Source: Cryobacterium roopkundense (GTDB taxonomy: Bacteria > Actinomycetota > Actinomycetes > Actinomycetales > Microbacteriaceae). From it: a DNA stretch of 64,000 nt. Shown here in pieces: positions 57,543-64,000 of this stretch (within the stretch, counting starts at the first letter, position 1; each line of letters opens with the position of its first letter). Location of the stretch: NCBI RefSeq assembly GCF_014200405.1, contig NZ_JACHBQ010000001.1:2108001-2172000 (forward strand), written 5' to 3'. Under the pieces are notes generated by a model, which did not search any database, was not told the origin of the DNA, and was given only the letters and a program-made list of their open reading frames with translations. The translations under genes were made by a program, and so were the position numbers.

Positions 57543-58124
57543 TCACTGCTTCGTCTGATGCGCGGGCGTGGCGTGCGCGTCGACCAGTCGCGTCGATGCC
57601 GGTTGCTTCTTCGGCCACACTGTGTGCCCGAGGGCCCACAGCACTTCGATCGAAAGGACCAGGAGGAATACGCTGTTCAGCTCATTGAGCGGGCTGGTTC
57701 TGGACTCGGCGTCGACGACCACCGTCAAAAGCCAGATGGTTCCCCAAGCCACGGCTACGGCCAGTGCCGTGCGCGCGACATCCTTCCAACACTCGATGGC
57801 ATAACCTCGCCCGTGAAGCTTGATCGGCTGCGGTCCGTTTGCGAAACGGTGGGCGAAGTGGCGGTCCGCCCACGTGATCATTTTATGCCCGTAGGCCACG
57901 GAGAAGCCGAGGTAGATTGCGGCGATCCCGTGGAAGATGGTCGCCGTCGCCCCCGATGTGAGGTCTATGGCTGTGACCACGAGCAGGATGACATCGACCA
58001 CCGGGGTCGTGGCCAGCAAGGCCACTCCGGTCTTCTTCAGACGCAGCACATATCGGGCGATCAGGCCCAGCACGATCAGAACCCAGAAACCGACTTCGCA
58101 GGCGATAATGATGGCAATGATCAT
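57543..58124 (-). CDS. Multi-pass membrane protein, hypothetical
   Basis: 193 residues with about five hydrophobic segments: IIAIIIACEVGFWVLIVLGLIARYVL, ALLATTPVVDVILLVVTAI, TIFHGIAAIYLGFSVAYG, ALAVAVAWGTIWLLTVVV, and FLLVLSIEVLWALG. No transporter family recognised. GGGAGATGC before the ATG is a good ribosome site. It is divergent from tetR and shares the 26-bp palindrome with it, so it is the probable target of that repressor. Confidence 0.85.
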   Translation of the reverse strand: MIIAIIIACEVGFWVLIVLGLIARYVLRLKKTGVALLATTPVVDVILLVVTAIDLTSGATATIFHGIAAIYLGFSVAYGHKMITWADRHFAHRFANGPQPIKLHGRGYAIECWKDVARTALAVAVAWGTIWLLTVVVDAESRTSPLNELNSVFLLVLSIEVLWALGHTVWPKKQPASTRLVDAHATPAHQTKQ

Positions 58125-58157
58125 GCATCTCCCTGTCGATACGCTGTCCCCTCAGAT

Positions 58158-58183
58158 GAAATTAGCACAGTCGTGCTAATTTC
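58158..58183. promoter_or_regulatory. TetR operator: perfect 26-bp palindrome
   Basis: 11-base arms GAAATTAGCAC / GTGCTAATTTC around a 4-base spacer AGTC, in the divergent promoter between tetR and the membrane gene. Each arm contains TAATTT on its outward strand. On the plus strand this hexamer ends 6 bases before the tetR ATG, so tetR may be leaderless. Binding would cover both -10 regions. Confidence 0.8.
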
Positions 58184-58188
58184 GGATC

Positions 58189-58776
58189 ATGTCGAGAGAA
58201 ACCTACCGGGACGCTCGCAAAGTGCAGCTCGCTCAGGCGGTGTGGCAGGTCATCCTTGACCGGGGAATCAGCGCCGTCTCCGTCCGCGCTGTCGCGAACG
58301 AGGCCGGCGTTGTGGTGGGCTCGTTACGTCATGTTTTCCCGACCCGGACTGAACTCCTGCAGTTCTCCGCCGAGCTCATGGTGCAGCGCGCCACCGATCG
58401 TGTTCTCACTGTTCGCGAAGGCTCGGACCCAGCGAAGTATGCGCTCGAGGTCCTCAAGAACTTCCTGCCTCTTACCGCTGATAGTCGCGCGGAACTCGAG
58501 GTCAATATCGCGCTGATCGCGGAAAGCCCCGCGCTGCCGCAACTCGTTGCCATCAGGAATCGCGCCTACCAAGAACTGGGGAACGCCTGCCTTCGACTGA
58601 CCGAGAAGTTGGCCTGCAGACCCAGCGACCCCGCACTGGTAGAGACCGCGCGCCATCTCCACGCCGTTCTCGATGGCCTTGCCATTCATCTCCTCATGGA
58701 ACCGCCCGACAACGACAGCACCTGGGCAACCGAGATTCTCAAGAACGAACTCGCACGCATCAGCAGAAATCCCTGA
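58189..58776 (+). CDS. TetR family transcriptional regulator
   Basis: 195 residues. The N-terminal helix-turn-helix is QAVWQVILDRGISAVSVRAVANEAGVVVGSLRHVFPTRTELL (about 15-56), the standard TetR_N fold. The C-terminal ligand domain (about 80-190) resembles the BetI-like/TetR_C_6 group. No ribosome site is visible before the ATG, consistent with a leaderless start. It should repress itself and the divergent membrane protein gene through the palindrome between them. Confidence 0.93.
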   Translation: MSRETYRDARKVQLAQAVWQVILDRGISAVSVRAVANEAGVVVGSLRHVFPTRTELLQFSAELMVQRATDRVLTVREGSDPAKYALEVLKNFLPLTADSRAELEVNIALIAESPALPQLVAIRNRAYQELGNACLRLTEKLACRPSDPALVETARHLHAVLDGLAIHLLMEPPDNDSTWATEILKNELARISRNP

Positions 58777-59052
58777 TCTACCCTTACGTCGGAATCACAC
58801 GCGATCAGTGCACACCAATCACCGGCAAGTCCCCTAACCCGGGCAGTGCCCCGCAGCAGAGAAGGCCACTGAGACAGATCACGGCTGATCCACGCAACTG
58901 GCCGGATCTTGGCAGCAACGCCCGTGATGACGGCGACACAGCCGGGGCAAGGCCAGGCTGGTTCACACCAGTCGAACGTGAGCACCTCGCCGTTCTGCAT
59001 CTCTCAGACCTGTCCCATCGCGTGGTCCTCGGTTCCCTCCTCGCTCCAGGTT

Positions 59053-59652
59053 TCACACAGAAGCGCGCCGAAGGATCGCTCTGACCGTGCTGTCGAGGCC
59101 CGTGAGCGAATGAGCCAGAGTCGTCTCGGGATAAGACCGGGCACCATTCCAGTCGGAGGCCACGAGGGATGTCCCGACAAACCAATGCCGATTTCGGACT
59201 TCGCCATTCACCTTCAAGACGATGCGGCCAGCGGTCGGTAGAGGGCTTCCAGACTTGTCGACGGTTTCGGGCCGAGACGAGATGCTGAGTTCGGCCGCCT
59301 GCGGATGCGCCTCGAAATCGCCGTCGTCGAAGGTCGTGAAGCTCTGGTGAGCCTGCCCGTCGATAAGCATGCGGCGGATCACCATCCACTCGGCGTAACT
59401 GGGCACGCAATCTCGCGCAAAGCGATTGTCACGAGCAATATCAACCCTGACGTCCTCACCGTGTTCCACGTAAGAGGATGATGTCCAACCGAACGCGTCC
59501 TGGTCGAACTCGATGTGGCTCTCGTTGTGCACGAGAGCGCCACCAGGAACCTGAAAGCAGGTGACCGTTGTCAGGGTGCGATCAGACAGCTCCCGGACTA
59601 TGGCGCCGACCGGGACGCCATCGATGTGGAAGCTTTCAAAGCTGAAGAGCAT
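59053..59652 (-). CDS. Hypothetical protein
   Basis: 199 residues, soluble, with no recognisable domain. It starts MLFSFESFHIDGVPVGAIVREL. Later segments are RIVLKVNGEVRNRHWFVGTSLVAS and TLAHSLTGLDSTVRAILRR. GTGAGGG precedes the ATG closely. It stands alone; the 276 bp on one side (58777-59052) and 287 bp on the other (59653-59939) show no genes. GC at third positions fits a real gene. Confidence 0.7.
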   Translation of the reverse strand: MLFSFESFHIDGVPVGAIVRELSDRTLTTVTCFQVPGGALVHNESHIEFDQDAFGWTSSSYVEHGEDVRVDIARDNRFARDCVPSYAEWMVIRRMLIDGQAHQSFTTFDDGDFEAHPQAAELSISSRPETVDKSGSPLPTAGRIVLKVNGEVRNRHWFVGTSLVASDWNGARSYPETTLAHSLTGLDSTVRAILRRASV

Positions 59653-59939
59653 CCCTCACCCTATCGAGCAGGAAGCGCTGCTCACCACTCCGACGTTTCA
59701 GCGCAGAACTGCGAGGGAGGAGTGAAGGTGTGGGCAAGCAGTCGCTCAGCAGCCGAATCCTTTGACATGGGTGGCAAAAAGCCCGAACTGGGCAGTCCCG
59801 CGAGGGAGCTCGGTGATTACCTGCCTACCCGCCAAACGAGGGCTGGCACAGAATGCGAACTCATAGTATTACGCGTCACTGCCCGGCTGAGCCACATCCG
59901 GTCTAGGCACCGAGGGCTCCTGAAAGAGGGAGTAGTGAG

Positions 59940-60350
59940 ATGACTTCAACTCAATTGACTGAGACTGACACCATGCGTGGGGTCGGCGGCGCGCTGTTCG
60001 CCAAAACTCTCATGATCATCGGCGGCTTCTTTTGGGCTCTCGAGGGTCTCGCCGGCATTTTCAACGGCAACATCTTTCGTCCCGTCGCCAACTACTACGA
60101 CATCAGTGGCACAACGTGGGGCTGGGTGCACCTCTCATTCGGCATTCTCGTACTCCTCGCCGGTTTCGCCGTTATCGTGGGTCAAACGTGGGCACGGGTC
60201 ACCGGGATCATCCTCGTGTCCATCTCGGCGATCCTGAATTTCGTCTTTATTCCTTGGGCTCCGTTCTGGGCGATCACGATCGTCGCGTTCGACATTTGGA
60301 TCATCCACGCGCTGGCGGTGTACCGGCCGCTGAGCAGGGACACCGACTAG
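59940..60350 (+). CDS. DUF7144 family membrane protein
   Basis: 136 residues, four transmembrane helices: FAKTLMIIGGFFWALEGLAGIF, GWVHLSFGILVLLAGFAVIV, ARVTGIILVSISAILNFVFI and APFWAITIVAFDIWIIHALAVY. This matches the actinobacterial DUF7144 family of small membrane proteins with unknown role. GAGGGAG upstream is the ribosome site. Single gene. Confidence 0.87.
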   Translation: MTSTQLTETDTMRGVGGALFAKTLMIIGGFFWALEGLAGIFNGNIFRPVANYYDISGTTWGWVHLSFGILVLLAGFAVIVGQTWARVTGIILVSISAILNFVFIPWAPFWAITIVAFDIWIIHALAVYRPLSRDTD

Positions 60351-60422
60351 CGGAATCGCGGATTGGCAACGTGGGCAGCGATGACGACCCTGGCAGATTT
60401 ATCCCGGTCCCGAAAGCTACAG

Positions 60423-61850
60423 CTACAGCGCGCAGTCCTTGGTTTCGGCGACGGGAATGCTCCACGGGTCTGCGTAGGTGAGTGGCTTCGCGGGTGGTGC
60501 CGGTTCCATCAGGGGGATGGTCGGTCGGATGCGGGTTTCGGGGTGGGTGGCGTAGTGCCTGCCCGCCGGGCTGGTCCACTGGAGGGTTCCGTTGTCGCCC
60601 TGGGCCACTGACCATCCTGTTTCGTGTTTGCCCCGGTGGCTCGGGCGGCACAGGCTGGAGAGATTCGAGAAGACGGTTTCTCCGCCGTGTTCCCAGGCGA
60701 TGGTGTGATCAATGTCGCAGGCGGCGGCTCGTCGGTTGCACCCGGGTCCCCCGGTGGTCGAGCCTGTCGAGACCCCGTCGCGTAGTCGCAGCCAGTTCTT
60801 CAGGTCGTCCGGGACCTTGTACTTCGTGCGTCCGAAGGAGAGAACCGCTCCGGTCTCCGGGTGAACGAGGATACGAGTGAAGCTGGTGGCCGTTCCGGCG
60901 AGGCGCCGGGCGGTCTCCGCGTCGATCGGCCCGAACCCTTCCAGGGTGCCGGGTTCCTCGCTCTGACCCAGCAGGGTGAGAACGGGGACGGTGACGAACA
61001 CGCTCGCGCGGACGCCGGCACCGAGCCCGGTCTCTGTCACTCCTTTCAGGAGCAGGTCCGTGGCGGCGTCGGTGCGAAGCTGCGCGAGGGTGCGAGCTTC
61101 GTCGTGCACCTTCAGGTTCTTCGCCAAAGATTCGACCCGGTCCGCGATGGCGGCCGCATCTTCGTTGCTCAGCGTCATCTCCAGGTACCCCATACCGTCA
61201 CGACCTGGGCCGACCCAGAAGTTCCGGTCAGCGAGGGCCTTCTGGTGCCGGATAGCGATGGACTCCGGGTGAGTGAACTCCCGCACCTTCACGGCCTTCC
61301 TCCGCAGTTGCGGGACGGTGAGGGTTTCACTGTTGGTCAGGGCCTCGTCTTCGAAGGCCTTCCAGGCCTCCGGTGGCAGGGAGACGGCGTTCTCCATTAC
61401 TACCTCGGCGTGGCGGTAGCTGATGTCACCGCGGCGGAGGGCATCTCGGGTGGCGGGGAGCCGGTGTTGCAGCAGGTCGCTTTCGAACATCAGGTTTCGG
61501 GCGACACCGCTGGGCAGTTTCAGCAGGGCGGCCAGCTCAGCGACGAGGCCTTCGTGGGCGGCTTTCTGCGGCGACCACTCGGTGTCGCGTCGTCCCCGCG
61601 CGGTGAGGGGGAGTCCAGCCTCGGCCGTGGCGTCGGTCCACTGCCGGAGCTTGTCGATCACTTCGGCTCGAGCGGCCTGGGCGAAACAGACCATCCGATC
61701 GAAGCTGAGGATTGCGTCGAGGAGCAGGGTTTGAGTGTCGTCGGCGACGGCCTTTTCCTCCGCCAAGACGGCGAGGGTCTGGTCGACTGGTTCGGGCGGG
61801 TTACTACCCGCGGCGTCCTCCAAAGGAGGAACTTCATCGTTGTTCTCCAT
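60423..61850 (-). CDS. DUF222 / HNH endonuclease family protein with interrupted metal motif
   Basis: 475 residues. The DUF222 domain (about 40-330) is helical. The C-terminal HNH has CDIDHTIAWEHGGET (His-Asp-His core) and NLSSLCRPSHRGKHETGW. In relatives the motif before it is DGTCRFPGC; here it is DGVSTGSTTGGPGC, so the first Cys is lost. The seven residues VSTGSTT are encoded by an interspersed repeat (60751-60774). Nuclease activity may be impaired. These 13E12-type genes occur in many copies in Microbacteriaceae. A MITE lies 31 bp upstream of its start. Confidence 0.9.
   Translation of the reverse strand: MENNDEVPPLEDAAGSNPPEPVDQTLAVLAEEKAVADDTQTLLLDAILSFDRMVCFAQAARAEVIDKLRQWTDATAEAGLPLTARGRRDTEWSPQKAAHEGLVAELAALLKLPSGVARNLMFESDLLQHRLPATRDALRRGDISYRHAEVVMENAVSLPPEAWKAFEDEALTNSETLTVPQLRRKAVKVREFTHPESIAIRHQKALADRNFWVGPGRDGMGYLEMTLSNEDAAAIADRVESLAKNLKVHDEARTLAQLRTDAATDLLLKGVTETGLGAGVRASVFVTVPVLTLLGQSEEPGTLEGFGPIDAETARRLAGTATSFTRILVHPETGAVLSFGRTKYKVPDDLKNWLRLRDGVSTGSTTGGPGCNRRAAACDIDHTIAWEHGGETVFSNLSSLCRPSHRGKHETGWSVAQGDNGTLQWTSPAGRHYATHPETRIRPTIPLMEPAPPAKPLTYADPWSIPVAETKDCAL
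60751..60774. repeat. Interspersed repeat inside the HNH gene
   Basis: The plus-strand sequence CCGGTGGTCGAG then CCTGTCGAGACC is the common Microbacteriaceae intergenic repeat. It is in frame inside the HNH coding sequence, read as GVSTGSTTG on the minus strand, where relatives have the TCRF metal-ligand segment. Confidence 0.7.
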
Positions 61851-61881
61851 AGCATTATTATCCCACGAACCAGAGACAGAT

Positions 61882-61972
61882 CCCCTTTACGATTTCAGTG
61901 AGATAGCGATTGCTCCATTGCAGACGGTCATGCGCCACTTAGATATGGGCATCTCACTGAAATCGTAAGGGG
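61882..61972. mobile_element. 91-bp MITE with 9-bp target site duplication
   Basis: The terminal inverted repeats are 61882-61904 and 61951-61972, beginning CCCCTTTACGATTTCAG on the left and CCCCTTACGATTTCAG on the right (one base difference in T count), each ending GTGAGAT. The 46-base core has no coding potential. The element is flanked by 9-bp direct repeats GAGACAGAT at 61873-61881 and 61973-61981. The parent transposase is not in the window. It sits between the HNH start and a tandem repeat region. Confidence 0.85.
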
Positions 61973-62057
61973 GAGACAGATTCGATAAATACTCACAGTT
62001 GTGTATAACTTATTCGAAGGTGATTCTTGCTTCCGCAGTCCGGGGAATGGCTCGCGG

Positions 62058-62300
62058 GGTCTCGACGGGCGCGGGCCAAAAGCGGGCCCGCTGCTCGACC
62101 AGCGAAAGGGGCGACCAGTGGAAGCGGGTGACCAACGGAGTGGGGCGACCGGCGAGAAGGACGCGTGACCTGCGGGAAGGAGGGGAACTGCGGGAAGGCG
62201 GGGTGACCGGCGGGAAGGCGGGGTGACCGGCGGAAAGGGGGGCGTGACCTGCGGGAAGGAGGGGAACTTCGGAAAGGCGGGGTGACCGGCGGAAAGGGGG
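62058..62300. repeat. Interspersed repeat followed by G-rich tandem array
   Basis: A GGTCTCGAC ... GCTCGACC repeat copy (62058-62100) leads into 11 imperfect units of 16-21 bases from 62097 to 62300. Their consensus is GACCGGCGGGAAGGCGGGGT. Units 5 and 9 are identical, and units 4-7 match units 8-11 closely, showing a block duplication of about 78 bp. The plus strand is strongly G-rich. The tandem units start from the GACCAGCG tail of the interspersed repeat. The rest of the 61851-62310 gap holds only the MITE. Confidence 0.8.
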
Positions 62301-62310
62301 TAGCTACGGA

Positions 62311-63321
62311 TCAGTGGGGCGCAGGGGTGAGCCAGTGGATGCTACGGCCGTGCGGCTGCGTGAAGGCCACGGGTGTGCCGTCGAGGGCCAGCACGAAGTC
62401 AGACCTCGCGACGGGCGGTTCGGTCAGGCGTTCCAGCACGCCGGGCACGACCCCCTGCCCCTCGTTCGACAGCCATCGCGCCGGCAGACCGGCCATAGTT
62501 TCGGCAAACCGACCGCGCTCCAGCTCGTCGAGGTACGCGAGCACGGCCGTGTGGAACACCACAACTGTTGCCTCTGCTGGCGCCTGGGCGACGAGCGCTG
62601 TCACCTGCTCGTTCAGGTCACCGCGCACGATCCGCACCGGCTCACCTCTGGCCACTTTAACCGCGGCAAGGAGGCGCTCCCGCCTGTCCGCGTGTTCCGG
62701 CCAGATCAGCGCGGTAAGCCAATCCACGTCGTGCTGCCGAGTCACATCGAGTGGATTCAGATCGATGCCGGCGCGCCACACCACCTCCGGTAGTGCAGCG
62801 GGCAGCGGAACCGGGCCCGACGCCTCACACTCAAGAACGACGGGGCTCTGGCCTGCCGCTGGGTGCAGCATCCGCTTCACGGGACCCGCGGCAAAGACGT
62901 AGCGATAGCTGTAACTGTCGGGATGCAGGCAGAGGCCAGCGGATGCGCCCACCTCGATGAGCGCGAGCGGCCCCTGGAGCTGAGCGAGGGCCGGGAGCAA
63001 AACAGCGCAGCGCGCGGCCTCGTTGGTCTGGGTCGCGTGCGACAGGCACGTCTCTTCGACTCTGGCCCAGTTCGCGGCGAGCCAGGTTGCGAACGCCGGG
63101 TAGTCCCCCACCTCGGCGCCGCAGAATCGGGCCGCGCTGAGAACGAGGTTCGGTTGCCGCTTGGGTGCCGGCAGGCTGTCGATCAGGCCGATAACAGTCG
63201 GGTCGCCCGCGACACCCAGAGCCCACGCCTCGTAGCAGGCACTCATGCCGGTGGCCTCCACCTCCGCAAACTGGCGGTAGCGCTCAGAAGTTGATGCTTT
63301 CGGATCGGTGCTGCTTCTCAT
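62311..63321 (-). CDS. DUF2332 domain-containing protein
   Basis: 336 residues from the ATG at 63321 (MRSSTDPKASTSERYRQFAE). The DUF2332 family covers most of the length: YRQFAEVEATGMSACYEAWALGVAGDP, then LPALAQLQGPLALIEVGASAGL, which reads like a methyltransferase SAM-loop, and VVVFHTAVLAYLDE. Function unknown. Divergent from pepN. Confidence 0.9.
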   Translation of the reverse strand: MRSSTDPKASTSERYRQFAEVEATGMSACYEAWALGVAGDPTVIGLIDSLPAPKRQPNLVLSAARFCGAEVGDYPAFATWLAANWARVEETCLSHATQTNEAARCAVLLPALAQLQGPLALIEVGASAGLCLHPDSYSYRYVFAAGPVKRMLHPAAGQSPVVLECEASGPVPLPAALPEVVWRAGIDLNPLDVTRQHDVDWLTALIWPEHADRRERLLAAVKVARGEPVRIVRGDLNEQVTALVAQAPAEATVVVFHTAVLAYLDELERGRFAETMAGLPARWLSNEGQGVVPGVLERLTEPPVARSDFVLALDGTPVAFTQPHGRSIHWLTPAPH

Positions 63322-63408
63322 GGCACCAGCGTAATCACGGATAGGCTGGTCGTTCGTGCAATGGCGCCACGAGCGCCTCACAATCGTGAAACCGAAATGG
63401 AGAACCTG

Positions 63409-64000
63409 TTGCCAGGAGAAAACCTCACCCGCGTCGAGGCCCAGGAGCGCGCAGCGCTTGTCACCGTCCACAGCTACGACGTGACCCTCGACCTCACAAC
63501 CGGCCCGGAACTCTTCGCGAGCACCACGACCGTGAAGTTCGCCGCCACCGCCGGTGCCTCCACCTTCATCGATGCGATCACGCACACAGTACACAGCGTG
63601 ACCCTCAACGGCGTCTCCCTCGACCCGGCAGCCGTGAGCGACGGCATCCGCATTCAGCTGTCCGATCTCGCCGCCGAGAACGAGCTCACGGTTGTGGCCG
63701 ACGCCATTTACACGAACACCGGCGAGGGCCTGCACCGCTTCGTCGACCCTGTGGACAATGAGGTCTACCTCTACAGCCAGTTCGAGGTGCCCGACTCCCG
63801 GCGCGTTTTCACGGTTTTCGAGCAGCCGAACCTGAAGGCCACGTTTAAGTTCACGGTCACCGCACCCGGCGCCTGGCAGGTCATCTCCAACTCCACGACG
63901 CCCGAGCCGACGGATGCCGAAAACGGCAACAAGACGTGGGCATTCGAGCCCACCCACACGATTTCGAGCTACATCACGGCCCTCGTGGCCGGGCCGTACG
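63409..64000 (+). CDS. pepN: Aminopeptidase N, N-terminal part (runs off right edge)
   Basis: About 197 residues of an M1 metallo-aminopeptidase are visible. The start MPGENLTRVEAQERAALVTV matches the typical actinobacterial PepN N-terminus. It is read from the TTG at 63409 with GGAG 6 bases upstream; an in-frame ATG at 63397 is possible but has no ribosome site. The domain I beta-sandwich shows YDVTLDLTTGPELFASTTTVKF and FEVPDSRRVFTVFEQPNLKATFKF. The zinc motif HEXXH lies beyond the window. Confidence 0.93.
   Translation, partial: MPGENLTRVEAQERAALVTVHSYDVTLDLTTGPELFASTTTVKFAATAGASTFIDAITHTVHSVTLNGVSLDPAAVSDGIRIQLSDLAAENELTVVADAIYTNTGEGLHRFVDPVDNEVYLYSQFEVPDSRRVFTVFEQPNLKATFKFTVTAPGAWQVISNSTTPEPTDAENGNKTWAFEPTHTISSYITALVAGPY

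Noticed and set aside
58805..59410. Minus-strand frame of 201 codons overlapping the hypothetical at 59053
   Set aside because: Arg-rich shadow composition; the other frame (59053-59652) looks more protein-like and has a plausible start.
59515..59943. Plus-strand frame of 142 codons before the DUF7144 gene
   Set aside because: Starts inside the opposite-strand hypothetical and has no ribosome site or domain; treated as non-coding.
62097..62300. Possible CRISPR array
   Set aside because: Units are contiguous, 16-21 bases and degenerate, with no spacers and no cas genes nearby; it is a simple tandem repeat.

Overview
The window is high-GC and densely packed, with many GTG and TTG starts and ATGA overlaps. 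Its gene content and order are those of an actinobacterium, most likely Microbacteriaceae (Cryobacterium/Leifsonia-like; this is inference). The backbone follows the order I know from Mycobacterium tuberculosis: nadD, proA, proB, obgE, rpmA, rplU, rne, ndk, DUF4233, folC, an aminoacyl-tRNA synthetase, clpX, clpP2, clpP1, tig, nei2, rpiB, a DsbA-family gene and pepN. Other family hints are a DUF222-HNH endonuclease, interspersed GGTCTCGACnGGCTCGACC-type repeats and a tad pilus locus.

Layout. 0-6.3 kb (minus strand): nadD, a small membrane protein, proA, two tandem proB paralogs, obgE, rpmA and rplU. The rplU leader carries a terminator-like hairpin and repeats. 6.5-10.1 kb: a DUF4031 gene and a three-gene membrane operon (YraQ-type permease, TIGR03943/DUF1980 protein, Ig-like/propeller protein). 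10.2-19.5 kb: RNase E, a VKOR-family protein, ndk, DUF4233, folC and ileS. ileS is preceded by an actinobacterial T-box with an ultrashort Stem I and an AUC specifier. 19.9-25.0 kb: a complete peptide-type ABC importer operon. 25.3-35.0 kb: valS, a GNAT gene, a small hypothetical, a thiolase-like gene with an acyl-CoA ligase, an M3 peptidase, and a BenE transporter. 35.2-39.9 kb: clpX-clpP2-clpP1-tig and two divergent tRNAs (Pro-TGG, Gly-TCC). 39.9-46.4 kb: a tad/Flp pilus locus. 46.8-52.0 kb: multicopper oxidase lipoprotein, amidohydrolase, Nei2-like glycosylase, rpiB and a DsbA-family protein.

52.1-63.3 kb separates dsbA from pepN, which are divergent neighbours in mycobacteria, so it looks like accessory DNA inserted in this lineage. 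It holds a ProP-like MFS transporter, an atypical SDR with a Cys4 insert, and a phosphatase / DUF3090 / kinase-fold (SCO1664) operon. It also holds a TetR-membrane protein pair around a perfect 26-bp palindrome, DUF7144, a DUF222-HNH gene and a DUF2332 gene. The HNH gene is marked by two repeat events: an interspersed repeat lies inside the codons of its metal-binding motif, and a 91-bp MITE with a 9-bp target duplication sits just upstream of its start. A degenerate G-rich tandem array follows. pepN runs off the right edge.

No CRISPR array, prophage or intact IS was seen. The most noteworthy signals are the MITE, the HNH motif interruption, the tandem proB pair, the altered catalytic residues in the SDR and thiolase, the kinase/phosphatase operon, and several structured regulatory sites (T-box, rplU leader, TetR palindrome, flp intercistronic hairpin).
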